Position numbers and translations under genes: made by a program. Positions 1 through 12,229 of a DNA stretch of 64,000 bases are shown piece after piece. Position 1 is the stretch's first letter. Every line of letters begins with the position of its first letter. The notes under the pieces were generated by a model, which saw nothing but the letters and a program-made list of their open reading frames with translations, searched no databases and had not been told where the DNA came from. Source of the stretch: Lojkania enalia (taxonomy: Eukaryota; Ascomycota; Dothideomycetes; Pleosporales); assembly GCA_010094045.1 (NCBI GenBank), contig ML986597.1, forward strand, positions 261,281-325,280. Direction: 5' to 3'.

Positions 1-263
1 AATTGTTTTATAAAAAGCTTTATATATAATCTTATTCTAAAGCTTTTTACTTATCTTATTCTACCCCCAGCTCCACCTCTTTTTCTATCCGTATATAGTT
101 ATATACTCTCTTATAAGTAGTTTAGTAGTTCTTCTATATTCTTTTATATAAGGCCTATAAGTATTAATAGAATTCTTAGGTTCTTAAACCTCTATATACT
201 TTTATATACCTTTAAGTAGATTTATACTATATTCGGACCTATTATCTTACCTACGCTATTATA
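1..263 (-). repeat. Gypsy-A LTR, reverse orientation, cut by window start
   Basis: This matches the 279-bp Gypsy-A LTR seen complete at 19332-19610 (same orientation) and at 6817-7095 and 33855-34133 (opposite orientation). It ends in CGCTATTATA, the RIP form of CGCTATTACA. About 16 bases lie before the window. The parent element would be coded on the plus strand and lie to the left. It abuts Gypsy-B sequence at 264. Confidence 0.85.
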
Positions 264-3200
264 CTTATTATAGATTAGATAGTTATACTCTATAGAAAGT
301 ATTTACTTTAATATAAAAGTAATAGGTTATAGAACTCTTTTATTATTATATTAAAGTAATATACCTCTAGTATACTAGCTAGAAGTATTATACTCTAGAA
401 TCGTTTCTCTTTTAGAATTATATTAAGCTAATACTAGTATTCGTATAAAGTATTACTTTAGGTAATTAAAGGTAGTAAGTACCCGATTATCGAGTTAAAA
501 CTATTTCTTCTCTTATTTTCTTTAAATAAGAGCTATTAGTAGAGTAACTATTTTAGAAAATTCTTTAATAAACTAGTAGTAGAAGTTTATAAAGCCTAAA
601 AAGCTCTATATACTATAAACTAATATAGGCGCTTCTTAGTTCTAGATTATTTTAATTTTCTATAGGTTTATTTAAATACATTTTTCCGCATTAATAATAA
701 AGCTAAGATATTTTATTATATAGACTTTAAATTCGTACTTATTAATATTAAGTTAGAGGCTAGTATCTATTAGATTTTAAAAGATTATTTTAATATAGTA
801 CTAATAGTTTTATAGGGAGCTATCTGTATATATAAGAATATTATTTAAATATACTAAGATAAAGTTATTTAAATACTTCTAAATTATATAATTAATATAT
901 TATTAGAAGGTACTTAGAATATTTATAAGGTTAAAGAGTATAACTAGCTACTTATATAAATTATAGTAGGTTGTAAATACTATTTTCTACTTATCTCCTT
1001 CTTTAATTCGGATCTTATTAAATATAGTAATAATATTAAGTTTTATAAACTATTTAGCTCGACTAATTTAATTTAACGTTTTTTTGATTAGAGGTAGAAG
1101 GTAGTAGTCTTTCTATATAATAGTATTTAGGGCGTGGTAGTTAATATAGAAGTAGAGGCTACCCTCTAGTTTTTTTATAAATAGGACTAGTATTATAGTT
1201 AAAGAGTTACTAACCCAAATAAATCTTTTATTAAAGAGTTCTATTAGAGTTTTCTAAAAGATAAGAAGTATCTCCTATAATATTCTATATAAAGAACCTA
1301 AGGGGATCCTTAAAAGGCTTTTATCTTTCTCTTTCAACTCGATTATATAGTTTACTCCTAGTTTTAAAAGTAGTAACTTATTAGCTTCCTATTAATTAAA
1401 GGTATAGAGCTACTATATATATTCTTTAGAGAGTTTTATATAAGAGTTTATCTTTAACTTATTTTCTAGAACCTTCTAAATGTTAGCTATACTAATAGTA
1501 AAGATATAAAATAGCTTAGTAAGAAAATTTTATAGGCGTCTCCTATAATATTTTACTATAGTAGAGAAAGTATATACTAAAACTTAGGTAATATTAGCTA
1601 TATATTACTACTTCTAAAGCTTCTAGTTTTATATAATTACCCCCGTTTTATAAATATATAGAATTTCCATTTTTAGGTTAATAATTATATTTTTACTTTA
1701 CTTTTATAAGCGTCTTAAAATTATATTATAATTTCCTTCTATTCTTAGAACTATATAAGTAAATATCTAACCTAGATCTACTTAACTTTTACCTATATCT
1801 AGTAAGTTAATAATAGCTACCTCTTTAATAATTCTAGTTGAAAAGTTGTTAAATAATAAGGCTGTTAATAGTATTAGAAAGTAGAAGTATTCTAGTCTAG
1901 CCTTTTATATAATTCTTTTCTTAACTATTATATATAAGTTATAGCTATTATCTATTAAGATAAGAAGGCTAAAAATATTATTAAGTAGTATAGGAGCTAT
2001 AAATAGAGTATTAGTTATTTGAAATTAATTAAATTTATCTAGTACTTACTTATTTACCTACACTTTCTATAGTTTTAAGCGCTAACTTCTATTTAGAGTA
2101 ATACTTTTCTTATCTTATTAGCTTAAGCTATATCTCTATATTTCTTATTATATTAAATAGGTTCTAGTAGTATTATATAAGCCTAATTAAACTATATACT
2201 ACTCTTAGACAGAGTATAGTAGTAGCTTTAAATAAAGTAACCTCTATTTCTATAGGTAAAATAGATATTCTATTATTTTTAAGCCTTTAACTCTTTCTCG
2301 GTAATATTCTTTATCTTCTCTAATAGTTAAAACCTTATATCTAAGTGCTATATAAGTCTATAATTAGCTATTAATATCTAGTCTATAGTATTATTAATAG
2401 TAGCTAATAATTGTAGTTGTAAGAGTAGTATAAGTAGCTATTTCTAGCTGTCTTTTATCTAACTAGTTTTCCCTCTACTAAAGGACTATATAAAAGTACT
2501 ATTAAGTTTAGCTGTTTTAAGACGGTTATTAAGAATATAAAGTTTCTATATAAAGGTTGTATATAATATAAGATCTTTCTTACTAATACTACTAATTATT
2601 AATTAGTAGAGTTTAGAATAAATCTTCTCTTCTAGATTTTATATCTTAACTTAGTCTAGGTAAGAGTTATATAATACTTCTATAGAGAGATAATTATACT
2701 TAACTAGAAACTTAATAAAAATTTTATTACTTTATCTTAGGGTTTTAAATTTAATTCTAGCTTATTTCTAATAGTAGGAGTTATTATATTATATATTTAT
2801 AATTGTCTAGAATTTATTATAGATAAGAGTACTTATAGTAATATATTTTTCGTATAACTAAAGGTATATTCTAGTATTACTCTTATAAAATAATATTATA
2901 TAGGCTACTACTATTATATCTATTAAGCCTATAGATAAACTATTAATACAGATCTTAATCTTTATACTACTTTTCTAAATAGAGTATGTTTTATAGTCTT
3001 TTTAAAATTTATCTAGTTTATTAAGTATAACTTTTATATAAATAGGCTTAGTAGTTATTAATAGTATAGTTAGTAAGATACTTCTTTTAGGGGCTGAATA
3101 CTTATTTAGTTACTCTTTAAGGTTCTAATAAAGGCTTATTCTTTTAAATTACTATTACTACTTTTCTTTCTCTAGATATTCCAGTCTAGCTACTATTTTA

Positions 3201-3331
3201 GTAAACTATCTCTATATAGTTATTATATTAAATCCTTGTTCTACTAGTCTATTTTAGTTTATAACTTTATATAGTAGTAGATTTATTTAATAGTTAAAAT
3301 AGAATCTAGTATAGTATAAGTTTTAATAAAT
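264..3331 (-). pseudogene. Gypsy-B1 gag-pol 5' part, RIP-inactivated
   Basis: Chromovirus-like Gypsy polyprotein read on the minus strand, gag on the right and reverse transcriptase on the left. It aligns with Gypsy-B2 14232-17299 at exactly equal length (3068 bp), so the copies differ by substitutions only. The reverse-transcriptase active site lies near 826-860 and reads like YLNNILIY, where B2 has YLDNIFIY and a functional enzyme has YLDD; both Asp changes are G-to-A. Stops occur throughout and it cannot encode protein. Its left edge abuts a Gypsy-A LTR and its right edge is its own LTR at 3332. Confidence 0.8.
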
Positions 3332-3371
3332 TAAAAAGGTCTAAGAATATAATAGAATTAGATATAATATA

Positions 3372-5210
3372 TTCTACTATCGAAGCAGCTAAACTATCGA
3401 AGCAGCTACTTTTTTTTAGTATTATAAACACTACGTACGAACTATAATAAATCTATAATACAACCTTCTATTAATTTAATAAGAAGGTAGAATTGAGCTT
3501 ACCTTATAGGCGTATAAATTAGGCCAGTTTAAAAGCGTATAACGCGCTGCTATAACTTTTAATATATAATATTAACAACTCTCTACTCGACTTTATAAAA
3601 TTGCGTTTTACTCTTATATATAACTAAATTACTAGAAGCTTATAGTAACCGAAGAATAAACAATCGTATAATATATTCTTAACCTTAATTTATAAGGATT
3701 TACGCCCCGGCTATATAAGGTAGTAGATATAGCAGATAAACTATTGGGCGTACGTAATAGAATATTTATAGGAAAGAATTAGTCTAAACAATTTATAGCG
3801 CGTATAAATAAGTTTAAAACAGCCTTTAATTAAATAAAGAATTGCTAGAGAATAAAATAAGAGAATCTAGAAGTTATTAATATATAGTTTAAGCTTATAC
3901 AGGATATAATTATAAAATATAGTATATATAATAATAATATCTACAACTTTAATAAGACGGGCTTTTAGATAGGTATTATTAATACTATAAAGGTTGTTAC
4001 AGGTTTAGAACGTTATATAAAGCCTACTCTTATATAGCTAGATAATTGTGAGTAGGTTATAGTTATCTAGAGTATCTATACTACTATATATACGACTTTA
4101 CTATTTATTATCTATAAAGGACGCGTCTATATCTCTATATAGTATAAAGAAGTAGGTATACCATATAATTGGAAAATTTCAGTCTCTAAAAATGGCTGGA
4201 CAAATAACACGCTTAGTCTTAAGTAGCTAAAGTACTTTAATAAGTATATAAAGATATGTTAGGTAGAGTTGTATAGGCTACTTATTTTAGACGGCTATAA
4301 AAGCTATCTTAACCAGAAATTTAAAGATTACTGCCTTATACGAAAGATCCTAACGCTTTATATACCTTCTTATTTATTATATATACTTCAGCCTCTTAAT
4401 ATAGTTTACTTCTTACTATTAAAGTTAAAGTACTTACAGTATATATAAAACTTAGTACGCTAACATATCTACTATATTAATAAAGAAGGCTTTCTTCCAG
4501 CCTTTAAGGACGCGTTTTTTAATATATTTATATATAAGAACTATTAAAACGCCTTTAAAATAATAGAAATTATTCCTCTAAATATATAGGTTATATTAGA
4601 TCGCCTTAATATATAACTATATACCCTACTAGAACTACTTTTATAAGAAGACTTCTAGTAGTCTAAAACTCTAAGTAATATATATAAATTTGGGTTACAA
4701 TTAATACTTATATAAAAGTCCTTTATACGATTACTAAAAGAGGTGTAAGAAGGATTCTTACAGCTTATAAAAGGTGCTAAGTTAATACTATATTAGAATA
4801 TGCTTCTTTAAGCTTGCAACTCTAAGCTTAAAAGGTAATTAGAAGAAGTAACTAAGTATAAAACGCGTAAAAGAAAGTATATTTAGTATAGTAGTATAGT
4901 ATTATATAGCGAGGGATCTTTATACATAGCTACTAAAGCATCTATAAACTCTCAGCCCTTTAAAAAAACTCGTAGTACTAATACTCAAGAAAGAGCTCAA
5001 CCAGCTTAACGCTACTATAGTAACTGTAGTAAGACTGGATATAACGCTTATACGTGCTAAAAGGATAGTAGGGAAAATTCTAAATTAGATAAAAATATAT
5101 TATATATAGAATCTCTTATTAGTATTAAGTAAATTAACTTTTTATATATGGTATTTATTGTACTAAGAAAAAGTAGCCGCTTCGATAGTTTAGCTACTTC
5201 GATAGTAGAA
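3372..5210 (+). mobile_element. Pogo-1: Fot1/pogo-type DNA transposon (about 1839 bp)
   Basis: Terminal inverted repeats of about 43 bp begin TTCTACTATCGAAG and end in the inverse, CTTCGATAGTAGAA. Each is flanked by TA (3370-3371, 5211-5212), the duplication typical of Tc1/mariner/pogo elements. Each inverted repeat holds a tandem duplication of CTATCGAAGCAGCTA, separated by a single base. Length and structure resemble fungal Fot1. The element is inserted in a Gypsy-B LTR, so it is younger than that copy. Confidence 0.92.
3560..5070 (+). pseudogene. Pogo-1 transposase (DDE superfamily), inactivated
   Basis: Plus-strand frame with several in-frame stops. Near 4285-4330 it reads LILDGYKSYLNQKF-like, the second-Asp block of pogo/Fot1 transposases with His changed to Tyr. 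Near 4388-4412 it reads QPLNIVYF where active enzymes have QPLDVG, so a catalytic Asp has become Asn. At 5011-5058 a C-terminal zinc-knuckle remnant (SNCSKTGYNAYTC) is seen. An N-terminal DNA-binding region is expected upstream, but I did not resolve it. Start and end are approximate because of RIP stops. Confidence 0.8.
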
Positions 5211-5384
5211 TACATTAATAAGAATCTATTATTATTAAAGCTAGAGAAAGAGAAGAGAAGGTATATAGTAGTAAGATATATATTATTCGCTTATTTTAGT
5301 CTAGATAGGTATAGAGTTATATAAAGGTAACTACTATTATAGTATTATAGGAATAGAACTAAATTATAAACTAAAACCTTTATA

Positions 5385-6816
5385 ACTTATATAAATTTAA
5401 CGTAGTCTTTTAGTTTACTAATAATCTATTTTACTATATAAATAGGGTCTCTAAATTACTCCATTAGCAGCTTCTTTTCTAGTTATATAGACTCTTCTAA
5501 GTTCGGGTAATAGCTATAAGTAAGAAAGAATAGGCTAACTTCTATAGAGGAAGCGTTCCTAGTACTAATAGTAATCTAAGCTAGTAGTAGCTATAGATTC
5601 TAGTTATTCTAGTAGTAGTTATAATAGTAGTAGAGAAGCTTTTTAAGTAGCTAATTTATATACTCTATACTTCTATTAGTCTTTAAATAGTATACTATTA
5701 ATAGCCTTTATTTAATCTTAAGAATTTAGTAGATGCGTACCTATATCTCTTATATAAACTACTCTTCTCTATTAGAGACTATTACTTATAGGAGCTTATA
5801 ATATGCTATAAAATACTCGATAAACTTATTAACTAATATTTAGCTCTTAAGGTCTAAGATAGTAATAAAGAGTACTCCTTTACTTAAACGGTTTATAATA
5901 ATAAAAATATACTTATTACTATATATAGTTTTTAGTAAGTTAATAATATAGTCTATTAAAATTTCTAACTATACCCTTTTAGGGATTAGAAGAGGATATA
6001 GTAGACCTTTTTTTCTAAAACGCTAAACTATATTTCTATTATAAATGTAGTAATTTTATATAAAGTATTTAATATCCGCTACTATTTTTGGCTAAAAGTA
6101 GCGCTATAATATTAACCCAATCGTAATATTCTTACTAGAGTAGCTAGTTAAGTAAAAGTTATAAGTCTCTTAGATTAGTTTTATATAAAGTAGCTTACTC
6201 TTAAAAACCTAAATATATTCTCTTTATATTAATTTATCTCTTAAGATTAAAAGGTTAGATAGACTAATTCTAAGGTAATAGAAGACTTTTAGAAGTATTC
6301 TCTCCTCTACTTTAGTAGTATAGAGAAGTATAGTATACGTCTTATCTTTTTCTTAGGTATCTTACTATAAGATCTCTATTAGTATATACTACTCTTTATA
6401 CGATATCTTAGTTATAAACTCTTCTTTATCTATAGATTTCTCCCCTAATATAGAGTCTTCTAGGGTAACTACCTCCGCCTAATTATTAGGAGTATCTTTA
6501 GTACGCTAGTTTCTAGTTTATATAGAAGCTATATAAACCCTATTTTTAAAATCGGACGGTCTAAAGAGTTAACTAATCCTTTTTAAAATCTTCTTATTAT
6601 TAGTTTCTTTTAAAAGATCCTAATCGCAATATAAAAAAGTATTAGCTAGAATATTAAACTTACCTAGCTTATATTTAAACTAAAAGTTAAATTAGGTAAA
6701 AAATACTATCTACTTTATCTAGTATTTAAAAAGCTTTTATATTTTAGTAAAGTATTTTAGGTTATAATAATTTATATAAACTATAAAGTACGTAAATAAT
6801 TTTAAAAACTTCTTCT
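5385..6816 (-). pseudogene. Gypsy-B1b pol 3' fragment with 566-bp deletion
   Basis: This aligns with B2 12766-14197 at equal length (1432 bp); it covers integrase through RNase H on the minus strand. The 566 bp that in B2 separate the LTR from this point (12200-12765: end of pol, probable chromodomain, polypurine tract) are missing, so the LTR at 5384 joins directly to mid-integrase. The piece stops at 6816, where a Gypsy-A LTR begins. Numerous TAG/TAA codons; not functional. Confidence 0.78.
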
Positions 6817-7095
6817 TATAATAGTATAGGTAAGATAATAGGTCCGAATACAGCACGAATCTACTTAGAGGTATATAGGAGTGCGTGGGGGTTCAGGGAC
6901 CTAGGAATTCTATTAACACCTATAGGCCTTGTACGAAAGGATATAGAAGAACTACTAAGCTACTTATAAGGGAGTGTGCAACTATATACGGAAGGGAAAA
7001 GGGGTAGAACTGGGGGTAGAATAAGATAAGCAAAAAGCTTTGGGATAAGGTTGTATATAAAGCTTTTCGTGGAACGATTTCTTTATATTATTATA
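6817..7095 (+). repeat. Gypsy-A1 LTR (279 bp)
   Basis: It starts TATAATAGTATAGG and ends TATATTATTATA, RIP forms of TGTAATAG...TATTACA seen less mutated in A3. Length equals the LTRs at 19332-19610, 33855-34133 and 51463-51741. For the minus-strand element A1 this is the 3' LTR. The adjacent CTACCCCCCTCCTTA (7096-7110) is the complementary polypurine tract. Confidence 0.92.
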
Positions 7096-8720
7096 CTACC
7101 CCCCTCCTTATAGGCTGATAGTCTCTATCTATACTAGTTCGGGAGGGAATTAGGGCTGTTACAGATAGATTCTAGTATAAAGAAATTTCTTCGAGGAGGT
7201 ATTTACCGGTAAGAGCTAATACGCGCGGTTGCCTATAGAGATGCGTTTATTAACGTAATGTTAAGTAAGGTTTTTCGCGGTAAGTATAATTGACCTATAT
7301 ATTAGCTGGTAACTACTATTATAATAGTTTATTAATATTGCAATTTCGTCGCGTATAGTAATAAGCGTTTGCCAGCCTTAGTATATTACCAGGTTGCTGT
7401 TAACTAAGCTTTTTTAACTAAACAATAACTTCTACTCTGTACGTATTATTGCGCGTTTCTAGAACTATTAATTATTAAAGTATCGCTAACGCCTTGTAGA
7501 AAAAATTAATTAATATACTACTCCGCCCGCCTTCTAGAGCCTCTTTAAAGGCCTTCTAGGTTATCTACTTTTAGGCTACGTATATACTCGCCTGCGGGTA
7601 GCGCGTAATATTTATCTTTTAGTCCCTAAGATTAAAAAAATGTGAGTATTACACCTTATAAAATAAAAAGTATAACCCTGTACGAATCACATCTAATACT
7701 AGTAGGATATTTATTACTAACGCACTTATAGATCCCCTCCTACTATAAAGAGGAGTTTCTAGTCCTCCGGGGCCATCTTAAACTATAGATAGCGGCCTAA
7801 TACGTAGGGGATAAGGAGGATAAAAAGGTAGCCTTTAAGGCTGTTTTAGAGTCTACTTATAGCCTGGCGCTTATAGCCTAGGTTATAAAGAGTTAGGAAG
7901 ATAGCCTTCCTGCGGCCAGTATCCAGGTAGCTTTATTCTACTAGGGTACTAAGTTGCTCCGTCGGGTTTTAGCCTTAAAGGCTCTAATATCTAGCCTTTA
8001 AACTGATATCGCGGCGCTTTCAGGCGGTTAAGAACGAGGTAGAGAAGGTTTAAGGGGAGTCTGGAGGGAAAAAAGGGGAAGAAGAATAGAGGAGGAAAGG
8101 ACTGGGGAAGTATCCAACAGCCTACTATCAGACCCTCTAGATTCTATAGAGGAGTAATTTCGGGCCTGTACTTTAGTTTTTAAATCTACTACTTAACTCT
8201 TATATGTTATCGTCTACCAGGTAATCTATATTCTCTATACCATTCTCGTATGCCTTAATCTATTTAGTTAAAGCCTTTAGGGGTCCTAGCTAATTCGGAT
8301 ACTTATTATAAAAAGCTCTTAGCTTATAAGGCGAACCTATAAAATTTAAGGCTTTATACTAGACCGGGTCGGGATTATATTCTACCTATTTTACACGGTA
8401 TTTGAGGGTCTTGCAATACAGCTTACTAGCCAGTATTTCCTCAACCTCCTACTCTTCTACCCTCTTAATAGCGATAGCGGGTGGTTTCGGAGCTTCTTAC
8501 CCTAGTAGAGGGTCCTAGAGGTTTTTATATAGCAGGTTTAGTGCGAAGATATTATATATTCTCGACCCTAGGGGTAGCTGTAGATAGTATAAGTTTCCAA
8601 CCTGTTCTAGTACTTTAAAAGGGCCCTCTTATTAATTAGATAGCTTTCAGCTCAGTCTCTGGATCGTAAGATTCTTAGTATTTAGGTAGACTATATTACT
8701 AATCTGCTAATTAATCGGTT
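7096..8720 (-). mobile_element. Gypsy-A1 3' interior, truncated by assembly gap
   Basis: Colinear with A3 from its 3' LTR to about 28845. It contains the polypurine tract (7096-7110), about 530 bp with no gene I can recognise, the plus-strand frame described at 7645-8031, and the pol C-terminus. The pol remnant carries a chromodomain-like stretch near 8430-8470 on the minus strand. It ends at the N run; gag and most of pol are not seen. It is less RIP-mutated than A4 but more than A3. Confidence 0.85.
7645..8031 (+). pseudogene. Gypsy-A antisense ORF (copy A1)
   Basis: Frame of 128 codons plus TAA on the strand opposite pol, between the pol end and the 3' LTR, running towards pol. I do not recognise the product. 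Every internal stop is TAG or TAA at a position that fits Gln (CAG/CAA). Undoing RIP gives a mostly helical protein: basic and hydrophobic N-terminus, a KEEFLVLRG block, a charged DKEDKK stretch, and a Leu/Ala-rich C-terminus ending LSGG. The interval from the first codon used here to TAA is 384 bp in all four copies (A1, A2, A3, A4), although small indels occur between the LTR and the ORF. The start codon is not certain; this is the first shared in-frame position after an A-rich run. Confidence 0.6.
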
Positions 8721-9070
8721 NNNNNNNNNNNNNNNNNNNNNNNNNNNNNNNNNNNNNNNNNNNNNNNNNNNNNNNNNNNNNNNNNNNNNNNNNNNNNNNN
8801 NNNNNNNNNNNNNNNNNNNNNNNNNNNNNNNNNNNNNNNNNNNNNNNNNNNNNNNNNNNNNNNNNNNNNNNNNNNNNNNNNNNNNNNNNNNNNNNNNNNN
8901 NNNNNNNNNNNNNNNNNNNNNNNNNNNNNNNNNNNNNNNNNNNNNNNNNNNNNNNNNNNNNNNNNNNNNNNNNNNNNNNNNNNNNNNNNNNNNNNNNNNN
9001 NNNNNNNNNNNNNNNNNNNNNNNNNNNNNNNNNNNNNNNNNNNNNNNNNNNNNNNNNNNNNNNNNNNNNN
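8721..9070. other. Assembly gap (350 N)
   Basis: A run of 350 N. To the left is the 3' third of a minus-strand Gypsy-A; to the right is a plus-strand Gypsy-A starting within the protease region. The hidden sequence should include much of A1 (reverse transcriptase, gag, 5' LTR) and the 5' part of A2, several kb in all, unless deleted. The N count is probably not the true size. Confidence 0.95.
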
Positions 9071-11997
9071 AGAACTATCTAAAACTATCTATTTATTATT
9101 ATAGATCTAGGTACTTAAGATTATATTATTAGTATTAAATAGTTATATTATTTTCAACTCTAGCTAGATACGGATAAGAATTGGATTATATAGCCCTCTA
9201 AGTATCTTACTACTTATAATCCTTTACCTCCTCTTCTTATATAATTAACTTAGCTAGTATATAATAAGGAGGTAGAGCTAGATATCCAGCGATACGACGC
9301 TCTATAAGAAAAGGACTAGTATTAGTAGTCCTATAGTCTAACTATCTATTATATTAAGAGTCTACTAAGACTACTAAAAATATATTAGTCTCTTATAACT
9401 TATAGTTTAAATAAGTTTAGAACTCCTATATACCCGTATATAATAAAGTCCGAACTTAATTTAAAGAAAGTTCGTTCTCCTATTATTACTCTTATTTTAG
9501 CTAATACTTTCTACTTTAATATAAAGAGGAAAGAGAACGAGTTTTTCTCTACGTTTCTATATAAAATCGAGTAGCTGATTAAAGATAAGTAAACTCTAGA
9601 GCTAGAAGATAAGGCTAAAAATAAAGTACTAGTAAATCTCCAATTACTATCTGAATACTATAGGTATTAGGATATATTTAGTAAAACTACAGCTTATTAA
9701 TTACTAGAATACTACCCTTATAATTATAAAATTATTCTTATAGAACCCCTCTCTAATAGTTATAGTCTATTATATAAGTAGAATATTAAGGAGCTGGAGG
9801 TAACTAAAAAGTATATTATAGATAATCTATAGTATAAGTATATTAAGTAGAGTTAGAGTTTTTTTACATTTCTAATCCTTTATATTTATAAACCTAATAG
9901 TAACCTATATATCTATATAGATTATTATAAACTTAATATTCTTATCTATAAGAATATATATCTAATATTATATATAGATAAACTCCTATCTAAACCTACT
10001 AAAGTAATAATTTTTACTAAGTTTAATATTTGCGCGGCCTTTAATAAGATTAGAATAGATTTTAGTTCTAAGAAATATACTACCTTTTAGACTCGATATA
10101 GAACCTACAAGTATAAAGTTCTACCTTTTAGATTATATAATAGTTTAGCAACTTACTAGCGCTATATAAATAACGTACTAATTAACTATCTAGATAATTT
10201 TAATATTATTTACCTAGATAATATCTTTATCTATTTTAAAGATAAGACGATATATACTATCTATATTAAGAAAGTTCTTAAAAGATTATATTAAGCAGGG
10301 TTATAAGTTAATATTAAAAAGAGCGAATTCTATATTACCCGAACTAAATACTTTAGCTATATCCTCTTAAATAAAGGTTTTAAGGTTAACTTAGAGAAGG
10401 TAGAAGTACTATATAACTAGTAGCTACCTACTACTATAATAGGTGTAAAATCCTTCTTAGATTTTACTAGATTCTATTAATAGTTTATATTAGAATTCTC
10501 GCGTGTTATAAAGCTAATTATTATATTATAGAGTCCTATAACTCCTTTTATATAGACTTTAGAATGTAATATTACCTTTAAGAAATTAAAGTCAGCTCTA
10601 TTAAATATACCTATACTCTACTACTTTAACCCTATATTAGAAATAAAAATGGAAACTAACGCTTTTAATAGAATAGTTGTAGAAATACTATTATAAAAAT
10701 ATTCTAATAGAAAATAGTACTCTATAGCGTTTTATAGTAAGGTTCTATCCGATTTAGAACTAAACTAGAAGATCTATAATAAGAAACTATTAGCAATTAT
10801 TATTGCGTTTAAATAATAGAGGATAGAATTTACTTCTATAGCTACTAGAACTCTAGTATATACTGATTATTACTTACTCGAATATTTTATAACTATAAAA
10901 GTACTTAATACTTGTTAGGTTTATTAAACTAAGGAATCAGCTTAGTATTAGTTCTAAATCGAGTATATTCTAGATAAAAATAATACTAGAGTAGATATTT
11001 TTAGATATTATAAATAAGATATAAAAAACTTAAAAGTAGCTTAAACTAATAACTAGTTAAGAGTTTTATTTAGACTGTATTAACTTCACCCCTAAATTAA
11101 TACTAAATTAGTCTAGTCTTATATTATTTAAATAATAATTTAAGCGGCTATACTAAATATTATTAAAGGCTAGAAGTAGATTATATTACTAAACTCTCTA
11201 AAGTTAATCGATATATTACTATAGGAAAACTAAACCTCTTTTATATAGGAATATACCCTTTTATCTTATAAGTATTAGATAGAGAATAGACTACTCCTCT
11301 ATAATAATCGCTTATATATTCTATTAGATTTAGGCCTTTACACACAACTTATATAAGAGGTTTATAATTAAGTATCCTCTATATACTTAAGCGCTACTAA
11401 AATCTATTAGTTACTATTTTAGAAGTACTACTAGAAGAGTATAGAGGCTACTTATAAACGATATATATAGAATTATATCCTATACTATAAAGCTTATCTA
11501 ATATAAACCTAAACTCTAGATTTTATCTACTTACTTCCTATACTAAATTAACTAATATAGTACCTATATATTAATTTTAAGGATTTCTCTATAGATAAGT
11601 CTAGATACAATTAGATTATAGTAGTAATTAATCGCCTATCTAAATAAGTAGTATCTATTCTCTACTATTATATAATTAACGCACGGGGAATAGCTGAATT
11701 ATTTATTTAATAGATGTACTACTTTAGCTATATACCTAAAACTATTATTTTAGATTAAGAACCTTAGTTTATATCTAATTTCTAGTCTAAATTCTGCTAT
11801 ATTTTAAGTATAAAGATTAAACTATCTACTACTTATTATAAAGAGACTAATAGATAGATAGAGATTATAAATAAGTATATCGATTAGAGACTGCGCCCTT
11901 TTATATCCTTCTACTAGAATAACTAGAGTTCTCTATTACTTATAATCGACCGAGTATAAGTAACTCTACCCTATATAACTATTAGAATATCCCTATA
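9071..11997 (+). pseudogene. Gypsy-A2 pol (protease to integrase), RIP-inactivated
   Basis: Plus-strand Gypsy pol, colinear with A3 about 31985 down to 29050. Reverse transcriptase near 10190-10240 reads YLDNIFIY where A3 keeps YLDDILIY, so the second catalytic Asp is Asn. RNase H follows near 10840-10900, the integrase zinc region near 11230-11290 and the integrase core near 11580-11650. At 11997 the frame is broken by insertion of Gypsy-B2 and resumes at 17502. The 5' LTR and gag lie in or beyond the gap. Stops are frequent. Confidence 0.85.
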
Positions 11998-12199
11998 TAA
12001 GAAGGTCTAAGGATATAATAGGATTAGATATAATAAAAATCCATTATTATTAAAGCTAGAAAAAGAGAAGAGAAGATATACGGTAGTAAGATACGTATTA
12101 TTTACTTACTTTAGTCTAGGTAGGTATAGGGTCGTATAAGGGCAACTACTATTATAGTATTACAGGAACGGGACCGAGCTATAGGCTAGGACCTTTATA
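11998..12199 (-). repeat. Gypsy-B2 3' LTR (202 bp)
   Basis: Matches 17300-17501 over its whole length with transition differences. Ends TAAGAAGGTC and ACCTTTATA, RIP forms of a TG...CA LTR. It lies next to the CTATA target duplication at 11993-11997. Confidence 0.93.
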
Positions 12200-12229
12200 A
12201 TATTCCTCTCCTCCTTCTTTTCTTTCTCT

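Larger units (their letters stand above)
3332..5384 (-). repeat. Gypsy-B LTR, split by Pogo-1
   Basis: LTR arms at 3332-3371 and 5211-5384 match the 202-bp LTRs of B2 (11998-12199 and 17300-17501). The ends are TAAAAAGGTC and CCTTTATA, RIP forms of a TG...CA LTR. Pogo-1 sits between the arms. Beside the right arm there are about 8 extra bases (near 5213-5220) that B2 lacks. The LTR is flanked on both sides by Gypsy-B internal sequence, as in a tandem or permuted pair. Confidence 0.85.

Noticed and set aside
7641..7643. An ATG at about 7640 as start of the Gypsy-A antisense ORF
   Set aside because: It is out of frame with the conserved 384-bp frame and is followed at once by TGA; the true start could not be fixed.
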